From contig NZ_JARANZ010000002.1 in the NCBI RefSeq assembly GCF_029889905.1, positions 402,535 to 466,534 on the forward strand: a DNA stretch of 64,000 bases, in the 5' to 3' direction. The number at the start of each line of letters is the position of its first letter. The first letter of the stretch is position 1. Shown here one piece after another: positions 1 through 10,027 of the stretch. The stretch comes from Chromohalobacter sp. 11-W (lineage in GTDB: Bacteria; Pseudomonadota; Gammaproteobacteria; Pseudomonadales; Halomonadaceae). The position numbers and the translations under genes were made by a program. Under the pieces are notes generated by a model. That model saw only the letters and a list, made by a program, of their open reading frames with translations. It had not been told where the DNA came from and did not search any database.

Positions 1-2
1 GG

Positions 3-594
3 GAAGACCGCGAAGGCGAGCTCGATGCCGTCGTGCACTATGATCCCAAGGGCTCCGTCAGCGAGGCGACCAAACGCTTGCTGAATGCCGATGGCAAGCG
101 CAGTGGAAACGAGGATATCGACATGCTCTTCCTCGTGGCGCTGCCTAGCTATGCGCGCCAAGTGCCGCCCACGCTGGACTATTACTACGCAAGCGACCTC
201 CCTGTGTACGCGACGTCTCAAGTCTATGGCGGCCAACCCCAACCGCGTGCCGACCATGACCTCAACGACGTGATGTTCATGGACATCCCCTGGCTGATAC
301 CGGATGCTGCGACCGGCGGCGAAGAAGCGTTGCCGTTTTACTCCACCTATCGCGAACTCAACGCGCAGGACGACCCTAGCTTGCTCAAGCTCAATGCTAT
401 GGGCGTCGACGCCTACGAACTAGCACGGCGTCTACCACTGATGCAGGCACTGCACTCACTGGAAGTCTTCGGTGCAACCGGAACGCTTCAGGCACGCGAT
501 GACGGACGGATCCAGCGCACACTGCCCTGGGCCCAGTTCCAGTCCGGCGTGCCCGCGCCGCTACTGACCGGCGGGTCCGACCTGGATATCGGCA

Positions 595-614
<20 letters not shown>
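3..614 (+). CDS. lpoA: Penicillin-binding protein activator LpoA, C-terminal part (partial)
   Basis: This is the open C-terminal 203 codons of an LppC/LpoA-family protein; its start lies left of the window, and the frame is open from base 3. LpoA is an outer-membrane lipoprotein that reaches through the periplasm and activates the bifunctional peptidoglycan synthase PBP1a. What is visible is the periplasmic-binding-protein-like fold typical of the LpoA C-terminus, for example the stretch about alternative ligands and 'VMFMDIPWLI'. The assignment leans strongly on context: lpoA-yraN-diaA-dolP is the conserved order in E. coli and relatives. Its last 20 bases overlap the start of yraN, which suggests translational coupling. 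Confidence 0.85.
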
Positions 615-1580
<966 letters not shown>

Positions 1581-1590
1581 GGAATTCGTC

Positions 1591-2157
1591 ATGACACGAC
1601 AGGTTATTCTCCCGCTCCTCCTTGGCATCACGCTAGCGCTGGCCGGCTGTGCCTCGCCTTCCACCGACAGCCAGGGCGGTGAAAACTACGGCAAGCGCAC
1701 CCCCGGCATGAAGGTGGAAGACGAAAGCATCCAGGACAAGATTTCCGACAATCTTGTCAGCACCGACGCGCGCTTTCGCGACGCGCATCTCAATATCGAC
1801 AGCTACAACGGCATGGTGCTTCTCACCGGCCAGGTGGCGAGCGACGAACTCAAGCAAAAAGCCGGTAACGTAGCCGAACAAGCCCGGCAGGTGCGCCGCG
1901 TTCACAACGAACTGGAAGTCGCCGCCAACTCCCCCATCGGCCAGCGTATGACGGATACCTGGATCACCGGAAGGATCAAGGCAAACCTCGCGACCGACGA
2001 GCGCATCGACGGCAGCCGAATTCGGGTAATCACCGAAAACAGCACGGTCTATCTGATGGGTATGGTGACCCACCGAGAAGCAGACATCGTGACCAACATC
2101 GCTTCACAAGTGGGTGGCATTCAGAGGATCGTCAAAGTCTTCGAATATCTCGATTGA
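1591..2157 (+). CDS. dolP: Outer-membrane lipoprotein DolP (YraP), two BON domains
   Basis: A 188-residue lipoprotein. The N-terminus is a signal peptide ending in the lipobox LAGC with the lipidated cysteine at residue 20. Two BON domains follow, at roughly residues 43-110 and 118-186, each with the typical conserved glycine in 'GMVLLTGQV' and 'STVYLMGMV'. DolP binds anionic phospholipid and supports outer-membrane integrity and BamA function at the division site. The start at 1591 is chosen for the signal peptide; it lies 10 bases after the diaA stop, so the gene is the last of the lpoA-yraN-diaA-dolP operon. A strong terminator follows directly. Confidence 0.9.
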   Translation: MTRQVILPLLLGITLALAGCASPSTDSQGGENYGKRTPGMKVEDESIQDKISDNLVSTDARFRDAHLNIDSYNGMVLLTGQVASDELKQKAGNVAEQARQVRRVHNELEVAANSPIGQRMTDTWITGRIKANLATDERIDGSRIRVITENSTVYLMGMVTHREADIVTNIASQVGGIQRIVKVFEYLD

Positions 2158-2164
2158 GCACCGA

Positions 2165-2189
2165 GCAGGGTCGAAGACCCTGCTTTTAC
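2165..2189 (+). terminator. Rho-independent terminator after dolP
   Basis: An 8-bp perfect stem, GCAGGGTC and GACCCTGC, closes a GAA loop and is followed by TTTT, eight bases past the dolP stop. The stem overlaps the last codons region of the convergent sspB gene, so the two operons are tightly packed tail to tail. Confidence 0.8.
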
Positions 2190-2671
2190 TTCACGACACG
2201 CAGTGACGGGCGCCCCTTGCTACGCGGGGCGTCGTCACTTTCGCTCTCGGTTTCACTGGCTTCTTCATCGTCACGCGCCTCGACGCTTTCCAGCGCAGGA
2301 CGGTCGCCATCGTCTTCGGGCGGAGTGTCGCCACCCTCGCTCGCTTCGGCTTCCGGCATGACCGGCTCGTGGCCGAAGACCATGCCGACCCCATTCTCAC
2401 GCGCGTAAAGCGCGATCAATGCTTCCATGGGCACGATGACATCCATCGGCTGGCCTGCAAAGCGCGCGCCGAAGGTCACGGCGGCATTCTCGATATACAA
2501 ATCACGTACCGCGGAAGGCGCAATATTGAGGACGATCTGCCCGTTTTGCACAGACTGACGGGGTACGTTTACACCTTCACGCTCGGCATCGACAACGATA
2601 TACGGTGTATGTCCGTTGTCCAGCAACCACTCATAGAGTGCGCGGGCCAAGTAAGGGCGACTGGAAAGCAT
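2186..2671 (-). CDS. sspB: ClpXP protease specificity-enhancing factor SspB
   Basis: A 161-residue SspB. The N-terminal ~110 residues are the folded substrate-binding domain that recognises the ssrA tag. Then comes a long acidic, flexible linker and the very C-terminus GRPSLRVVK, which matches the ClpX-docking XB motif of E. coli SspB. Its role is to deliver ssrA-tagged and other substrates to ClpXP. The ATG at 2671 is preferred over the TTG two codons upstream because it sits about nine bases after GAGG. It follows sspA by 65 bases and is probably cotranscribed with it. The acidic linker is rather long, in keeping with a halophile proteome. Confidence 0.93.
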   Translation of the reverse strand: MLSSRPYLARALYEWLLDNGHTPYIVVDAEREGVNVPRQSVQNGQIVLNIAPSAVRDLYIENAAVTFGARFAGQPMDVIVPMEALIALYARENGVGMVFGHEPVMPEAEASEGGDTPPEDDGDRPALESVEARDDEEASETESESDDAPRSKGRPSLRVVK

Positions 2672-2736
2672 AGACAACTTCCTCTTTCGGTTCGCGGCGA
2701 CGGTTCATCAGCGCTGCACACTCATGCATGGCAACG

Positions 2737-3363
2737 CTAAGTGCGCATTTCCTTCTCTGCCTCCAGCAGGGAAGCCTTGAAGGCATCACGACTGAAGAGG
2801 CGCTCCATGTAGCTCACCAGCGGCTGGACTTGCTTTTCCGGCAGCTCGACGCCCAGCGACGGCAGCCGCCAGAGAATCGGTGCGATGCAGCAATCTGCCA
2901 ACGAAAACTCGTCGCTCATGAAAAACGGCATGTCTTCGAAGATCGGTGAAATACCCGTGATGCTTTCGCGCAACTCCTTGCGCGCCTTCTCGGCATCTTT
3001 CTTGCTGCCCTGCTGGATCGTTTCGACCAGCGGGCACCACTCGCGTTCGATGCGATGCATCCACAAACGGCTCTGCGCACGCGCCACGGGATAGACCGGC
3101 AACAGCGGCGGATGGGGAAAACGCTCGTCCAGGTATTCCATCATGACCTTGGACTCGTAAAGCACCAGATCACGATCCAACAGGGTAGGCACGCTGTTGT
3201 ACGGGTTGAGATCGGCAAGCTCTTCAGGGCTATTGTCATCGTTGACCTCGATGACATCGACGGCCACCCCCTTTTCCGCCAACACGATACGCACGCGATG
3301 GCTATAATGATCATCGCTACCAGAATAAAAGGTCATCGACGACCGCTTGGCCACTACACCCAT
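2737..3363 (-). CDS. sspA: Stringent starvation protein A SspA
   Basis: A 208-residue glutathione-S-transferase-fold protein that binds RNA polymerase rather than acting as an enzyme. SspA affects transcription in stationary phase and acid stress. It has the thioredoxin-like N-terminal half ([21 protein letters not shown]) and the helical C-terminal GST half. The conserved PHP region typical of SspA is seen as [10 protein letters not shown]. The ATG at 3363 has GAGGAA eight bases upstream. It lies upstream of sspB in the classical rplM-rpsI-sspA-sspB neighbourhood, but is separated from rpsI by a terminator, so it probably has its own promoter. Confidence 0.93.
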   Translation of the reverse strand: MGVVAKRSSMTFYSGSDDHYSHRVRIVLAEKGVAVDVIEVNDDNSPEELADLNPYNSVPTLLDRDLVLYESKVMMEYLDERFPHPPLLPVYPVARAQSRLWMHRIEREWCPLVETIQQGSKKDAEKARKELRESITGISPIFEDMPFFMSDEFSLADCCIAPILWRLPSLGVELPEKQVQPLVSYMERLFSRDAFKASLLEAEKEMRT

Positions 3364-3507
3364 GAAACATTCCTCGCTTCAGTTCGAACCCAGATGATAA
3401 CACGTTAATAGGGGGCACGAATGCCACCCGCCGCCACTCATTGAGCATGCCGGGAGGGTAGATAAGGTCATGCACCCATACAAGCGCCCCTATCGAGTGC
3501 GTCACAC

Positions 3508-3538
3508 AAAAAGGCCCGGACGACAGGTCCGGGCCTTT
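3508..3538 (-). terminator. Rho-independent terminator of rplM-rpsI
   Basis: A 12-bp perfect stem (3510-3521 with 3527-3538) with a five-base loop. Read on the minus strand it is followed by a run of five T, 37 bases after the rpsI stop. It separates the ribosomal operon from sspA. Confidence 0.88.
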
Positions 3539-3574
3539 GCGTAGCGCGCACCGATGGGTGCGAAGCGCTGCGTC

Positions 3575-3964
3575 TTAACGCTTGGAGAACTGCGGACGAC
3601 GACGCGCCTTGCGCAGACCGATCTTCTTACGCTCGACCTGGCGGGCATCACGCGTCACGTAGCCTGCATCACGCAGCGGACGACGGAAGTCCTCGTTGTA
3701 GGCGAGCAAGGCACGCGTAATGCCGTGACGAATCGCACCCGCCTGCGCAGAGCCGCCGCCACCGCTCACGGTGACATAGACGTCGAACTGGCCAGTGGTT
3801 TCAGTCAACTCGAACGGCTGACGGACGACCATCTCACCGGTGACACGACCGAAATAGTCGTGCAAGTCACGGTTGTTGACGGCGATTTTGCCGGTGCCCG
3901 GCTTCAGAAACACCCGAGCCGTGGAAGTCTTGCGGCGCCCGGTACCGTAATACTGCTGTGTCAT
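3575..3964 (-). CDS. rpsI: 30S ribosomal protein S9
   Basis: A 129-residue S9. The family C-terminus, [14 protein letters not shown], is intact; this basic tail reaches the P-site tRNA in the ribosome. The N-terminus [16 protein letters not shown] is also typical. It begins 13 bases after the rplM stop and shares its transcript. Length matches the family exactly. Confidence 0.98.
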   Translation of the reverse strand: MTQQYYGTGRRKTSTARVFLKPGTGKIAVNNRDLHDYFGRVTGEMVVRQPFELTETTGQFDVYVTVSGGGGSAQAGAIRHGITRALLAYNEDFRRPLRDAGYVTRDARQVERKKIGLRKARRRPQFSKR

Positions 3965-3977
3965 GGCGAAGAATCCC

Positions 3978-4406
3978 TTAGAGGTTCAGTTCAAGCGGCT
4001 GCTGCGCGGCGTGCGGATGCTCGGCACCAGCATACACCTTGAGCTTGGAGTACATGGCGCGGCCCAATGGCCCCTTCGGCAGCATGCCCTTGACCGCACT
4101 TTCGATAACGCGCTCAGGCGCGTGATCGATCAATTTCTCGAAGGACATGGAGCGCAGACCGCCCGGATACCCGGTATGACGGTAGTAATTCTTGGCTTGC
4201 GCCTTGTTGCCAGTCACGCGCACCTTCTCGGCATTGACGACGACGATGTAATCGCCAGTGTCGACGTGCGGCGTGTATTCCGGCTTGTGCTTGCCGCGCA
4301 AGCGGCGAGCGATTTCGGTGGCCAGGCGGCCGAGCGTCTTGTCAGTCGCATCGACGACATACCAGTCGCGTGTGACGGACTGTGGCTTAGCACTGAACGT
4401 CTTCAT
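3978..4406 (-). CDS. rplM: 50S ribosomal protein L13
   Basis: A 142-residue L13, the same length as in E. coli. It starts [20 protein letters not shown], and contains the family signature [17 protein letters not shown] and the block [18 protein letters not shown]. The long frame extends further upstream, but the ATG at 4406 gives the correct family N-terminus. First gene of the rplM-rpsI operon, with a good promoter about 120 bases upstream. Confidence 0.98.
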   Translation of the reverse strand: MKTFSAKPQSVTRDWYVVDATDKTLGRLATEIARRLRGKHKPEYTPHVDTGDYIVVVNAEKVRVTGNKAQAKNYYRHTGYPGGLRSMSFEKLIDHAPERVIESAVKGMLPKGPLGRAMYSKLKVYAGAEHPHAAQQPLELNL

Positions 4407-4522
4407 GGGTGAATCACCAATTGCTTGTGTGGACGTCACGCGTGTAAAGGGCGTGAGCAGCCAATCCCTATTTTTCTTGGTTGCCGCGTCCCGAAAGACG
4501 GACAACGTTAGAGCGAGCGCGC

Positions 4523-4551
4523 ATTGTACACGACGCCGCTCCGGCCATAAA
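4523..4551 (-). promoter_or_regulatory. Sigma-70 promoter of rplM-rpsI
   Basis: On the minus strand TTTATG (4546-4551) and TACAAT (4523-4528) are separated by exactly 17 bases. The -10 box is one base off consensus. It lies about 117 bases upstream of the rplM start, leaving a leader that could carry ribosomal-protein autoregulation. Confidence 0.55.
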
Positions 4552-4578
4552 GCACGATTTCGCGCTTCACGGCAACCC

Positions 4579-5754
4579 TCACGGCTTGTGAGGCAATGCC
4601 AGATATTCCTTGGACTGCATTTCCTGCAGGCGAGACAGGGTCCGCTCGAACTCGAACTCCAACTGGCCATGAGTGTAGAGCGACTCAATGGCAACCTCGG
4701 CGGAAATCAGCAGCTTGACCCCGCGATCATAGAACTCGTCGACCAGATTGATGAATCGCCGCGCCAGGTCTTCCGTGGCCCCGCTCATCTGGGGCACATT
4801 GGAGACGAGGACCGTATGAAACTCGCGGGACAACTCGATGTAGTCGTTCTGGCTCCGCGGACCATCGCATAGCGTCTCGAACTCGAACCATACGACATCT
4901 TCATGCAGACGACGAGGCTGCAGAACACGATGGTTAACGTCGATCTCAGCATCCCTCTCGCCTTCGGCACCCGCAATGGCATGGAAGCTTTCGCCCAGCG
5001 CACGGTCAGCGGCCTCACCCCACGGGTGATAGAAGATCTTCACTTGTTCCAACGCCCGCAAGCGGTAATCGACCCCCGAGTCGACATTGACCACTTCGCA
5101 GTGACGCTTGAGCAAGTCGATAGCAGGAATGAAACGCGCACGCTGCAGACCATTCTTGTAGAGGTCGTCGGGCACGATATTGGAAGTCGTCACCAACACC
5201 ACACCCTGTGCGAACAACGCCTCAAGCAGATTGGCGAGAATCATCGCATCGGTAATGTCTTTGACGAAGAATTCATCGAGACAGATCACCCTGGCCTCAG
5301 AGGCAAACTTGCCCGCAATCAGCGTCAGCGGATTTCTCTCCCCCTTGTAATGCGTCAATTCATTATGCACACGCTGCATGAAGCGGTGAAAATGCGTACG
5401 CATCTTGTCGGCGAACGGCAAGGTCTCGTAGAACGTATCCACCAAATACGTCTTGCCTCGTCCCACGCCTCCCCAGAAATACAGCCCCAAAACCGCCGGC
5501 GGTGCCTCGAAGGGAGAAGGCGCGGACTTCTTGCCGAAGAGCTTGGCGACCTTGGACTTGAGGCCATCGTCACTTGCCGATGGTGCGCTCGACGATTGGC
5601 GTGGCGCATTTACCAACTCGTCATAGAGCCGCTGCAAGTGTTTAACGGCCTCTTCCTGATCGGGATCGTACTCGAAATCGTCGCGCTGCAAGTCCTGGCG
5701 ATATTTTTCCAGGGGCGTACGTGCTTCCGCGGACGGGGGCATGGTGGCACTCAT
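4579..5754 (-). CDS. zapE: Cell division ATPase ZapE (AFG1 family)
   Basis: A 391-residue AFG1-like P-loop ATPase. The Walker A motif GGVGRGKT is at residues 95-102 and a Walker B-type VICLDEF lies near residue 160. In E. coli ZapE interacts with FtsZ and the divisome and is needed under low oxygen or high temperature. A low-complexity serine-rich stretch at residues 52-63 precedes the ATPase core. The ATG at 5754 is chosen because the family begins close to it; a longer open frame upstream to 6009 runs through the zapG promoter. It is divergent from zapG, another division-related gene, as in E. coli. Confidence 0.92.
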   Translation of the reverse strand: MSATMPPSAEARTPLEKYRQDLQRDDFEYDPDQEEAVKHLQRLYDELVNAPRQSSSAPSASDDGLKSKVAKLFGKKSAPSPFEAPPAVLGLYFWGGVGRGKTYLVDTFYETLPFADKMRTHFHRFMQRVHNELTHYKGERNPLTLIAGKFASEARVICLDEFFVKDITDAMILANLLEALFAQGVVLVTTSNIVPDDLYKNGLQRARFIPAIDLLKRHCEVVNVDSGVDYRLRALEQVKIFYHPWGEAADRALGESFHAIAGAEGERDAEIDVNHRVLQPRRLHEDVVWFEFETLCDGPRSQNDYIELSREFHTVLVSNVPQMSGATEDLARRFINLVDEFYDRGVKLLISAEVAIESLYTHGQLEFEFERTLSRLQEMQSKEYLALPHKP

Positions 5755-5854
5755 GGGGGCGAAACACACCTCGACTGAATGATGAAAGCTGTCATTATAC
5801 GCGTCATCACGATACTTGCATGGACACACGCGGCATGGTGCCGCACTTTCGGGT

Positions 5855-5885
5855 TTGACCCGCCGCGCCAAGACACCGATATAAT
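5855..5885 (+). promoter_or_regulatory. Sigma-70 promoter of zapG
   Basis: TTGACC (5855-5860) and a perfect TATAAT (5880-5885) are 19 bases apart, a slightly long spacer. It is about 60 bases upstream of the zapG start, in the divergent zapE-zapG spacer. Confidence 0.55.
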
Positions 5886-5947
5886 AGCCATGCCTGGTAT
5901 GCCAACGCATCGCAACCGCATGCCCCGTGACGATCAAGGAGAGCATT

Positions 5948-6403
5948 GTGAACGAGAGCAACATCGACTGGATCCTGGCCATCGCGTGCTTTCTGGCAGG
6001 CATTGGCATCGGTGCCCTCGGCTACCATCTGCTGAACGCCAACGTGGCCCGCAATCAGAAGGTTCGCCAACGACTGGCAGAGGCGGAGCTGGAACTCAGT
6101 CAAGTCAAGGATTCACTGAACGACCATTTCGCCAAGGCTTCTGAGCTGGTCAACAGCATTCAGCGTCAAAGCCATGAGCTTGAGCAGCAACTATCTCAAG
6201 GTGCCGACCGCCTCGTCGACGATTTGCAGCTCAAGCGCCGCCTGCATCCGCGCCAAGAGGGTGAGACGCAAGAAGAAGATGCCGATCCACCCCAGATGCC
6301 ACGCGACTACGCTGAGGGCGCCCAGGGCACGCTCTCGGAAAACTATGGCCTTGAGCCGCGCAGGCAGCGCGCCACCGAAGAAGAGACGCCGCCGCGCTAC
6401 TGA
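5948..6403 (+). CDS. zapG: Inner-membrane division protein ZapG (YhcB, DUF1043)
   Basis: A 151-residue DUF1043 protein. One transmembrane helix at residues ~7-25 (ILAIACFLAGIGIGALGYHLL) is followed by a coiled-coil region ~35-85 and a charged, disordered tail. YhcB/ZapG links cell elongation and division with envelope biogenesis in E. coli. The GTG at 5948 is preferred because AAGGAG lies just upstream at 5938-5943; an alternative GTG at 5927 would place that ribosome-binding site inside the gene. It is a single-gene unit with its own promoter and terminator. Confidence 0.88.
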   Translation: MNESNIDWILAIACFLAGIGIGALGYHLLNANVARNQKVRQRLAEAELELSQVKDSLNDHFAKASELVNSIQRQSHELEQQLSQGADRLVDDLQLKRRLHPRQEGETQEEDADPPQMPRDYAEGAQGTLSENYGLEPRRQRATEEETPPRY

Positions 6404-6457
6404 GATTAGACGCTCAGGCATCCTTGTTGGACACCACTCAGGCTTGCTACAACGCTT

Positions 6458-6497
6458 AGGCGCCGACCGTTTCAAACGCTCGGCGCCTTCTTGTTTC
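6458..6497 (+). terminator. Terminator after zapG
   Basis: AGGCGCCGA (6458-6466) pairs with TCGGCGCCT (6480-6488), with an inner CGTTT/AAACG pairing, and is followed by a T-rich tract TTCTTGTTTC. It lies about 55 bases after the zapG stop. Confidence 0.75.
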
Positions 6498-6505
6498 GGA
6501 ACCAC

Positions 6506-7264
6506 TCAGGCAGGGTTGTCGATATCCACGAAACGATGCGTGATATCGAAACGTGACGCCAGCCAATCCCCCAGCGCCCTGACGCCATCACGCTCAGTGG
6601 CGTGATGGCCGGCCGCCACATAGGTCACCCCCATTTCACGTGCCATATGCGTGGTGCGCTCGGAAATTTCTCCCGAAATGAAGGCATCGACACCCGCCTC
6701 GGCCGCCAGCGGCAGCATATCCTGTGCGCCGCCCGTACACCACGCGACACGCTCGATCGACCGAGCGTGTCCCGCTATGACCAAGGGCTCACGCCCCAAT
6801 TGTCGCTCGAGATGCGCCGCGAACGCGGCATGATCCATCGACGACGACGTATTTCCGTACCACAGGAGACCCTGCCCGAGCGCACCGTCGAGACAGCCTG
6901 ACGGCGTGAGGTCGAGACGCTTGGCAAGCTGCACGTTATTACCCAACGTCGCATGCGCATCCAACGGCAGGTGATACGCCAACAGATTGATATCATGTGT
7001 CATCAACGTGGCCAGACGGCGGCGCTTCATCCCCGTGACCGCTACCGGTTCGTTCTTCCAAAAATAACCATGATGGACGAGCACCACATCCGCCTTCCAG
7101 GCCACGGCTTCATCGAGCAACGCTTGGTTGGCGGTGACACCGCTCATCACGCGCGTCACCGTGTCACGCCCTTCCACTTGCAGGCCATTGAGGGTGTAGT
7201 CCTTGAAGTCGCCGCACTGCAATTCGGACTCAATCGCGGCGATCAATTCTTGTCGAGCACTCAT
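6506..7264 (-). CDS. Nif3-like dinuclear metal centre protein (YbgI family)
   Basis: A 252-residue NIF3/YbgI (DUF34) protein. The expected metal ligands are visible: VHHGYFW with His64 and His65 near the start, and a C-terminal GHHATERDG block. Family members form hexameric toroids with two metal ions per subunit. The biochemical role is unsettled; GTP cyclohydrolase-like and metal-chaperone roles have been suggested for relatives. It is a single gene, divergent from the AlgW-like protease gene; its ATG at 7264 is about 100 bases from that gene. Confidence 0.9.
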   Translation of the reverse strand: MSARQELIAAIESELQCGDFKDYTLNGLQVEGRDTVTRVMSGVTANQALLDEAVAWKADVVLVHHGYFWKNEPVAVTGMKRRRLATLMTHDINLLAYHLPLDAHATLGNNVQLAKRLDLTPSGCLDGALGQGLLWYGNTSSSMDHAAFAAHLERQLGREPLVIAGHARSIERVAWCTGGAQDMLPLAAEAGVDAFISGEISERTTHMAREMGVTYVAAGHHATERDGVRALGDWLASRFDITHRFVDIDNPA

Positions 7265-7366
7265 GGGCGGCTCCAGACAGCTTAGGGATGCAATGTTACA
7301 CTCGGCGCCATTGTAACGGCTGCCCCACGGGGCAGCGACTGCCCGCTCGCCGACAAGGAACCTTAC

Positions 7367-8590
7367 ATGCGTCGCTCACTGATGTCGCTCGTCTGGCCCA
7401 TCATCAGTGGCATCCTGCTCGCCATCGTGCTACTCAACGCTTTCCCCCAGCTAATGGGCGAGCGCAGCGCCGACGATGCCGCCACGCCAGTGCCCGATAC
7501 CAGCGCCGTGCGCGCCATCGCAGAACGCACCGATACCGCCGAGCGCGCGCCGGAGGTCGTCGAGGCCGCACCCCTGAACAGGTCTCAAGGCCCCGCGAGC
7601 TATGCCAGTGCTGTGAACAAGGCGGCCCCCGCCGTCGTCAATATTTATTCGTCGCGCATGGTCGAGCGTAGCGAGCACCCGCTGATGTCCGACCCTTTTT
7701 TCCAGCAATTCTTCGGCAAGGACATGCCGCAACGTCAGCGCATGCTCTCTAGCCTGGGCTCGGGCGTCATCGTCAGCGCCGAAGGGTACGTACTGACTAA
7801 CAATCATGTCATACGCGATGCCGATGAGATTCAGGTCGCCCTGCGCGACGGCCGCGAGACACTTGCCAAGGTCGTGGGCACCGACCCCGAGAGCGACTTG
7901 GCAGTGCTCAAGATTCCCAGCGAAAATCTCCCCGTCATCCAGCTCAGTGACTCCGAGCAAGTCGCCATCGGCGATGTCGGCCTCGCCATCGGCAACCCCT
8001 TTGGCGTCGGCCAAACCGTCACCATGGGCATCATCAGTGCCACAGGCCGTAACCATCTCGGTTTGAACGCTTACGAAGACTTCATCCAGACCGATGCCGC
8101 CATCAATCCTGGTAACTCCGGCGGAGCACTGGTCAATGCGGAGGGGGCACTCGTGGGGATCAATACCGCGATCTTTTCACGCTCAGGAGGGTCACAAGGC
8201 ATCGGCTTCGCCATTCCCGCCAACCTGGCGCACCAAGTACTCGACCAGATCGTCGCCCATGGCCGTGTCATCCGTGGCTGGCTGGGCATCGATGTTCAGG
8301 CGATGACGCCCGATCTAGCGTCGTCATTCGGCCTCAAGACGTTGACCGGCGTGGTCATCGCCAGCGTCGTACCCGACGGCCCAGGTGACAAGGCTGACCT
8401 GCAACCGGGTGACGTGCTCATGTCCATCGACGGCGAGCCCATCATCGATGCCCGCGAGGCCATGGCCGATATCGCCGAGATATCTCCCGGCACAAAGCTC
8501 CCCATTACCATCGTGCGTGATGGAGAGAAACGCGAGATCACACTGACGGCTGGCGAACGCCCCGTAGCGTCGGAGTCAGAGGCGCAATAA
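7367..8590 (+). CDS. algW: Periplasmic serine protease DegS/AlgW family
   Basis: A 407-residue HtrA-family protease. An N-terminal membrane anchor (residues ~8-27) is followed by a trypsin-like domain with the triad His147, Asp177 and Ser251 (in GNSGGAL), and one PDZ domain at ~residues 290-385. A single PDZ and a membrane anchor point to DegS/AlgW, the site-1 protease that senses misfolded outer-membrane proteins and cuts the anti-sigma factor RseA/MucA, rather than to DegP with its two PDZ domains. It is also similar in length to DegQ-type proteins lacking one PDZ. The segment between TM and protease is rich in Ala and Glu and probably flexible. Confidence 0.9.
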   Translation: MRRSLMSLVWPIISGILLAIVLLNAFPQLMGERSADDAATPVPDTSAVRAIAERTDTAERAPEVVEAAPLNRSQGPASYASAVNKAAPAVVNIYSSRMVERSEHPLMSDPFFQQFFGKDMPQRQRMLSSLGSGVIVSAEGYVLTNNHVIRDADEIQVALRDGRETLAKVVGTDPESDLAVLKIPSENLPVIQLSDSEQVAIGDVGLAIGNPFGVGQTVTMGIISATGRNHLGLNAYEDFIQTDAAINPGNSGGALVNAEGALVGINTAIFSRSGGSQGIGFAIPANLAHQVLDQIVAHGRVIRGWLGIDVQAMTPDLASSFGLKTLTGVVIASVVPDGPGDKADLQPGDVLMSIDGEPIIDAREAMADIAEISPGTKLPITIVRDGEKREITLTAGERPVASESEAQ

Positions 8591-8600
8591 TCCTAACGCA

Positions 8601-8634
8601 GCATGCCCCCACCGGCGCACCGGTGGGGGCATGC
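8601..8634. terminator. Perfect hairpin between convergent algW and hisD
   Basis: A perfect 15-bp inverted repeat (8601-8615 with 8620-8634) with a CGCA loop sits 10 bases after the algW stop and 30 bases before the hisD end. It lacks a T tract on either strand, so it may act as a bidirectional transcript end or processing site, not a textbook intrinsic terminator. Confidence 0.6.
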
Positions 8635-8663
8635 GATAACTGCCCTTAGGATGCCAATCGTCG

Positions 8664-10010
8664 TCAGGTGTCGCCGAGACGATTCTCCGGGAGACGATTC
8701 TCCGGGAGACGATTCTCCGCCGAACGCGCATGCGCCGTCAGCGACTCTCCTCGCGCCAGCACCGAGGCAGTACGCCCCAGAGTGGCCGCGCCTTCCGGCG
8801 AGCAATGAATCAGCGACGAACGTTTCTGGAAATCGTAAACGCCCAAGGGCGAGGAGAAACGCGCAGTGCCTGAGGTCGGCAACACGTGGTTGGGACCGGC
8901 GCAGTAATCGCCCAGCGCTTCCGCCGTGTAACGCCCCATGAAGATGGCGCCGGCGTGACGTACGCCTTCCGCCATCGCTTCAGGGTCGTCAACCGATAGC
9001 TCAAGGTGCTCCGGCGCAATGCGGTTGATGATCGTCAGCGCCTCATCGCGATCACGGCACTGGATCAAGGCACCGCGTGACGCCAGCGACTCGCGGATGA
9101 TCGCCTCGCGCTCCATGGTAGGCAGCAAACGTTCGATGGCGGCGTGCACCGCATCGAGATGGGCTACGTCCCAGCCCACGAGAATCGCCTGAGCATCCTC
9201 GTCGTGCTCGGCCTGTGAGAACAGGTCCATGGCCAGCCATTCGGGGTCGGTCTCACCATCGGTCACGACCAGAATCTCGGAAGGCCCCGCGATCATGTCG
9301 ATCCCTACCTGACCGAACACCGCGCGCTTGGCCGTGGCCACGTAGATATTGCCCGGCCCGACGACCTTATCCACGCGGGGAATGCTCTGAGTACCATATG
9401 CTAGAGCCGCCACGGCCTGGGCGCCTCCCACGGTAAAGACATGATCGACACCCGCCAGATGCGCGGCCGCCAGCACGAGGTCATTGAGCACCCCGTCAGG
9501 CGTCGGCACCACCATGACGATTTCGCGCACCCCGGCAACATGCGCGGGAATGGCATTCATCAGTACCGAGGACGGGTACGCGGCCTTACCACCCGGCACA
9601 TAGATGCCCGCACGGTCCAGCGGCGTGACCTTCTGGCCCAGCACACTGCCATCGGCCTCGGTGTACTGCCAGGACTCAGGCTTCTGACGTTGATGATAGA
9701 GGCGAATGCGCTCGGCAGCGTGTGCCAGTGCCTCACGCTGTGCATCCGGCAGGCCCTCATAGGCCTCGCGCAACCGTGCCGCATCCAGCGTCAACTCACT
9801 CATGTCACGCGCCTGCATGCGATCCAGGCGATTGGTGTATTCGATCACTGCGGCATCGCCTCGCGAGCGCACAGCATCGATGATCTCCTCGACGCGTTCG
9901 ACCACCTGCTTGTCGGAGACACCTTCCCACTCCAGCAACGCTGTCAGACGTGTATCGAAATCGTCTTGTGTGGTGCTCAGACGCGCCACATTCATGGCAT
10001 TGTCAGTCAT
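8664..10010 (-). CDS. hisD: Histidinol dehydrogenase HisD
   Basis: A 448-residue HisD, which oxidises L-histidinol to L-histidine in two NAD-dependent steps. Family blocks are clear: [56 protein letters not shown], and the zinc/catalytic region [10 protein letters not shown]. The last ~20 residues carry three copies of a five-residue unit ([15 protein letters not shown]) from a 15-bp tandem repeat, just outside the conserved fold. The ATG at 10010 has GAGGGCGAG immediately upstream. It follows hisG by 17 bases, in one operon. Confidence 0.97.
   Translation of the reverse strand: MTDNAMNVARLSTTQDDFDTRLTALLEWEGVSDKQVVERVEEIIDAVRSRGDAAVIEYTNRLDRMQARDMSELTLDAARLREAYEGLPDAQREALAHAAERIRLYHQRQKPESWQYTEADGSVLGQKVTPLDRAGIYVPGGKAAYPSSVLMNAIPAHVAGVREIVMVVPTPDGVLNDLVLAAAHLAGVDHVFTVGGAQAVAALAYGTQSIPRVDKVVGPGNIYVATAKRAVFGQVGIDMIAGPSEILVVTDGETDPEWLAMDLFSQAEHDEDAQAILVGWDVAHLDAVHAAIERLLPTMEREAIIRESLASRGALIQCRDRDEALTIINRIAPEHLELSVDDPEAMAEGVRHAGAIFMGRYTAEALGDYCAGPNHVLPTSGTARFSSPLGVYDFQKRSSLIHCSPEGAATLGRTASVLARGESLTAHARSAENRLPENRLPENRLGDT
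8676..8720. repeat. Three 15-bp tandem repeats at the hisD 3' end
   Basis: Three head-to-tail copies of a 15-base unit beginning GAGACGATTC: 8676-8690, 8691-8705 and 8706-8720. The first two are identical and the third differs in its last base. The unit length keeps the hisD frame and adds five residues per copy. Confidence 0.95.
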
Positions 10011-10027
10011 CTCGCCCTCTCGTGTTC

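Noticed and set aside
3317..3505. Short minus-strand frame across the sspA start
   Set aside because: It overlaps the sspA start in another frame, has no ribosome-binding site and no protein-like pattern.
4903..5778. Plus-strand 291-codon open frame opposite zapE
   Set aside because: Shadow of the zapE reading frame; zapE has clear AFG1 family motifs.
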